Source of the DNA: Deltaproteobacteria bacterium
GTDB taxonomy: Bacteria; Desulfobacterota; DSM-4660; Desulfatiglandales; HGW-15
Assembly (NCBI GenBank): GCA_016926135.1
Contig: JAFGPH010000366.1
Span: 1 to 6,300, forward strand
Direction of reading: 5' to 3'
Length of the DNA stretch: 6,300 bases
A program made the position numbers and the translations under genes. Numbering within the stretch: the first letter of the stretch is position 1; each line of letters begins with the position of its first letter. Positions 5,626-6,300 of this stretch are shown in pieces. Below the pieces are notes generated by a model. The model had not been told where the DNA came from and searched no databases. It was given only the letters and a program-made list of their open reading frames with translations.

Positions 5626-5654
5626 AAAATAGTGAAACCTCCTCCCCAAGTCAA
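5626..5654 (-). promoter_or_regulatory. Candidate promoter of the SDR gene
   Basis: On the minus strand TTGACT (5654-5649) is followed by a 17-nt spacer and TATTTT (5631-5626). Transcription would start near 5619, leaving a leader of about 33 nt that contains the AAGGAGG site. It is divergent from the antitoxin promoter, with about 20 bp between the two -35 elements. Confidence 0.55.
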
Positions 5655-5676
5655 TCATCGGGGTCTAACCTGTCCA

Positions 5677-5706
5677 GTGACCTTCCGTTATCGCTTGTGA
5701 TACAAT
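5677..5706 (+). promoter_or_regulatory. Extended -10 promoter of the antitoxin gene
   Basis: GTGACC (5677-5682) is a fair -35. After an 18-nt spacer, TACAAT (5701-5706) matches the -10 consensus at five of six positions and is preceded by TGA, an extended -10 TGn motif. The start site would be near 5713 and the leader about 26 nt. Confidence 0.6.
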
Positions 5707-5725
5707 TATCCAAGAGGCGATACAA
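5689..5725 (+). promoter_or_regulatory. Candidate antitoxin operator: inverted and direct repeats
   Basis: TATCGC (5689-5694) and GCGATA (5717-5722) are exact reverse complements flanking the -10. The near-identical direct repeats GTGATACAA (5697-5705) and GCGATACAA (5717-5725) are 20 bp apart, about two helical turns. Ribbon-helix-helix antitoxins typically repress their own promoter by binding repeated short sites, so this is a reasonable operator candidate. The second repeat also overlaps the ribosome binding site. Confidence 0.45.
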
Positions 5726-5738
5726 GGAGGGAAAAAAT

Positions 5739-5978
5739 ATGCCCCTGAGCCTGAAGATTCCGCCGGAGAAAGAGGCGTGCATTCGGAAGGCCGCACATAA
5801 GGCCGGGAAATCGAAATCGGCTTCTATCATCGATGCCCTGGATGAAAAACTCGGTCTCGCAAAAGGCAGAGAACAGGTGATTCGCGAGCTTGCGGGGTGG
5901 CTTCCCCATGAAGAGGCCGAGAGGATGAGAAGAGCCTCGGAAGGCCTGCGCGAGTTCGATGAAAGGGACTGGAGTTGA
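5739..5978 (+). CDS. Ribbon-helix-helix (VapB/CopG-like) antitoxin
   Basis: The product is a 79-residue basic-then-acidic protein. The N-terminal part fits a ribbon-helix-helix DNA-binding domain: strand LSLKIP (3-8), helix A about 9-22 (PEKEACIRKAAHKAG) and helix B about 25-40 (SKSASIIDALDEKLGL). The C-terminal part, about 41-79 with the final EFDERDWS, is the kind of charged, flexible tail that wraps around a VapC toxin. The start at 5739 has AAGGAGG (5724-5730) with 8 nt spacing. Its stop overlaps the toxin start in TTGA. The gene itself is intact with a good promoter, although its toxin partner is broken, so it now appears to be an orphan antitoxin. It may still regulate its own promoter or neutralise a related toxin elsewhere, which is inference. 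Confidence 0.85.
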   Translation: MPLSLKIPPEKEACIRKAAHKAGKSKSASIIDALDEKLGLAKGREQVIRELAGWLPHEEAERMRRASEGLREFDERDWS

Positions 5979-6153
5979 AGCTCGTCCTGGATACGAACAT
6001 CTATGATTATTTCTCGCTCCGAAAGAAGGGCTCTATGATCCCCATCAACTACGTCTGGATCGCAGCCTCATGCTGGAGGTGGGAGGGACCCTGCTTACGA
6101 CAGATCGCCTCTTCCAGATGGTTGACCAGATCGAAGCCGTGGTGCTGGAGTAG
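5975..6153 (+). pseudogene. VapC-family PIN toxin with internal deletion and frameshift
   Basis: A TTG start at 5975 overlaps the antitoxin stop, with AAGGGA (5963-5968) 6 nt upstream. The first residues, MKLVLDTNIYDYFSLRKKGS, are a clear PIN-domain opening with the first catalytic Asp (D6) and DTN motif. After about 20 residues this frame stops resembling a PIN protein. In another frame, from about 6031 to the TAG at 6151, the text DRSLMLEVGGTLLTTDRLF followed by QMVDQIEAVVLE fits the last helix and strand of a PIN domain (the T-x-D-x-x-F region). Together the two pieces make about 60 residues instead of about 125, so the middle, including the central acidic residues, has been lost. The toxin must be inactive. 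Confidence 0.75.
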
Positions 6154-6170
6154 CTCATGGGTCCGGGCCC

Positions 6171-6300
6171 AATCCCAAGATCCTTCTGCCGGATGAACCC
6201 GCCTGCGGATTGACGTCAGAGGAATCGGCCGATTTCGCCGACCTGATCCGGAGAGCCGGGAAGGGCATCACCCTGCTGATCGTCGAGCACGACATGGACA
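6171..6300 (+). pseudogene. C-terminal fragment of a LivG-like ABC transporter ATPase
   Basis: The frame reads NPKILLPDEPACGLTSEES and ends ITLLIVEHDMD at the window edge. This is the Walker B (ILLPDEP), D-loop region and H-loop (VEHDM) of an ABC ATPase. VEHDM is characteristic of LivG-type branched-chain amino acid transporter subunits rather than LivF. Walker A, the Q-loop and the LSGGQ signature are all missing: the frame upstream is shared with the dead vapC and hits a stop at 6123-6125. The fourth Walker B residue is Pro where a hydrophobic residue is normal. A piece of the preceding strand may survive in another frame (LMGPGP). The gene is therefore 5'-truncated at a junction near 6150-6170, and its 3' end lies outside the window. 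Confidence 0.75.

Noticed and set aside
1..6300. CRISPR array, rRNA, intact tRNA or complete mobile element
   Set aside because: No regularly spaced repeats, rRNA-like stretches, fully pairing cloverleaf, transposase or integrase were seen on either strand.

Overview
The window looks like a moderately GC-rich bacterial chromosome. It has strong AAGGAGG-type ribosome binding sites, sigma-70-like promoters and short intergenic gaps. The gene types (2-Cys thiol peroxidase, cytidylate kinase-like protein, MBL-fold hydrolase, FabG-like SDR, a LivG-type ABC fragment and many PIN toxin pieces) would suit an environmental Desulfobacterota (deltaproteobacterial) genome. That placement is inference from gene style, not a proven taxonomy.

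Layout. 1-174: non-coding, with a short CCTCTGTG-type tandem repeat and a weak hairpin downstream of tpx. 175-675 (-): thiol peroxidase. 676-927: divergent regulatory region with a full-consensus TTGACA-18-TATAAT promoter driving a two-gene operon on + (cytidylate kinase-like protein with a C-terminal BON domain, 928-1743; MBL-fold hydrolase, 1744-2670). 2671-3019: a PIN-domain (VapC-like) gene lacking its N-terminus. 3031-4182 (-): an intact AAA_14/DUF4143 ATPase whose promoter lies in a perfect 41-bp inverted repeat (4202-4242), so the mRNA may be leaderless. 4243-4393: non-coding, with a degenerate tRNA-3'-end-like stretch. 4394-4751 (-): wreckage, comprising a DUF5615 PIN-like protein without its C-terminus and a frame-broken remnant overlapping the stop of the next gene. 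4747-5586 (-): intact SDR oxidoreductase. 5587-5738: second divergent regulatory region. 5739-5978 (+): intact ribbon-helix-helix antitoxin. 5975-6153: its VapC partner, gutted and frameshifted. 6171-6300: the C-terminal part of a LivG-like ABC ATPase, headless and running off the window edge.

Two themes stand out. The housekeeping genes (tpx, kinase-BON/MBL operon, SDR) are intact with clear expression signals. The DNA between and after them is a toxin-antitoxin/PIN graveyard: three different PIN or PIN-like proteins are each broken in a different way, while one antitoxin and the AAA-DUF4143 ATPase remain intact. The most distinctive single structure is the 41-bp palindrome at the ATPase start. 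I do not see a clearly new multi-gene defence or metabolic system. The best candidates for something undescribed are the palindrome/leaderless-promoter arrangement and the kinase-BON fusion.
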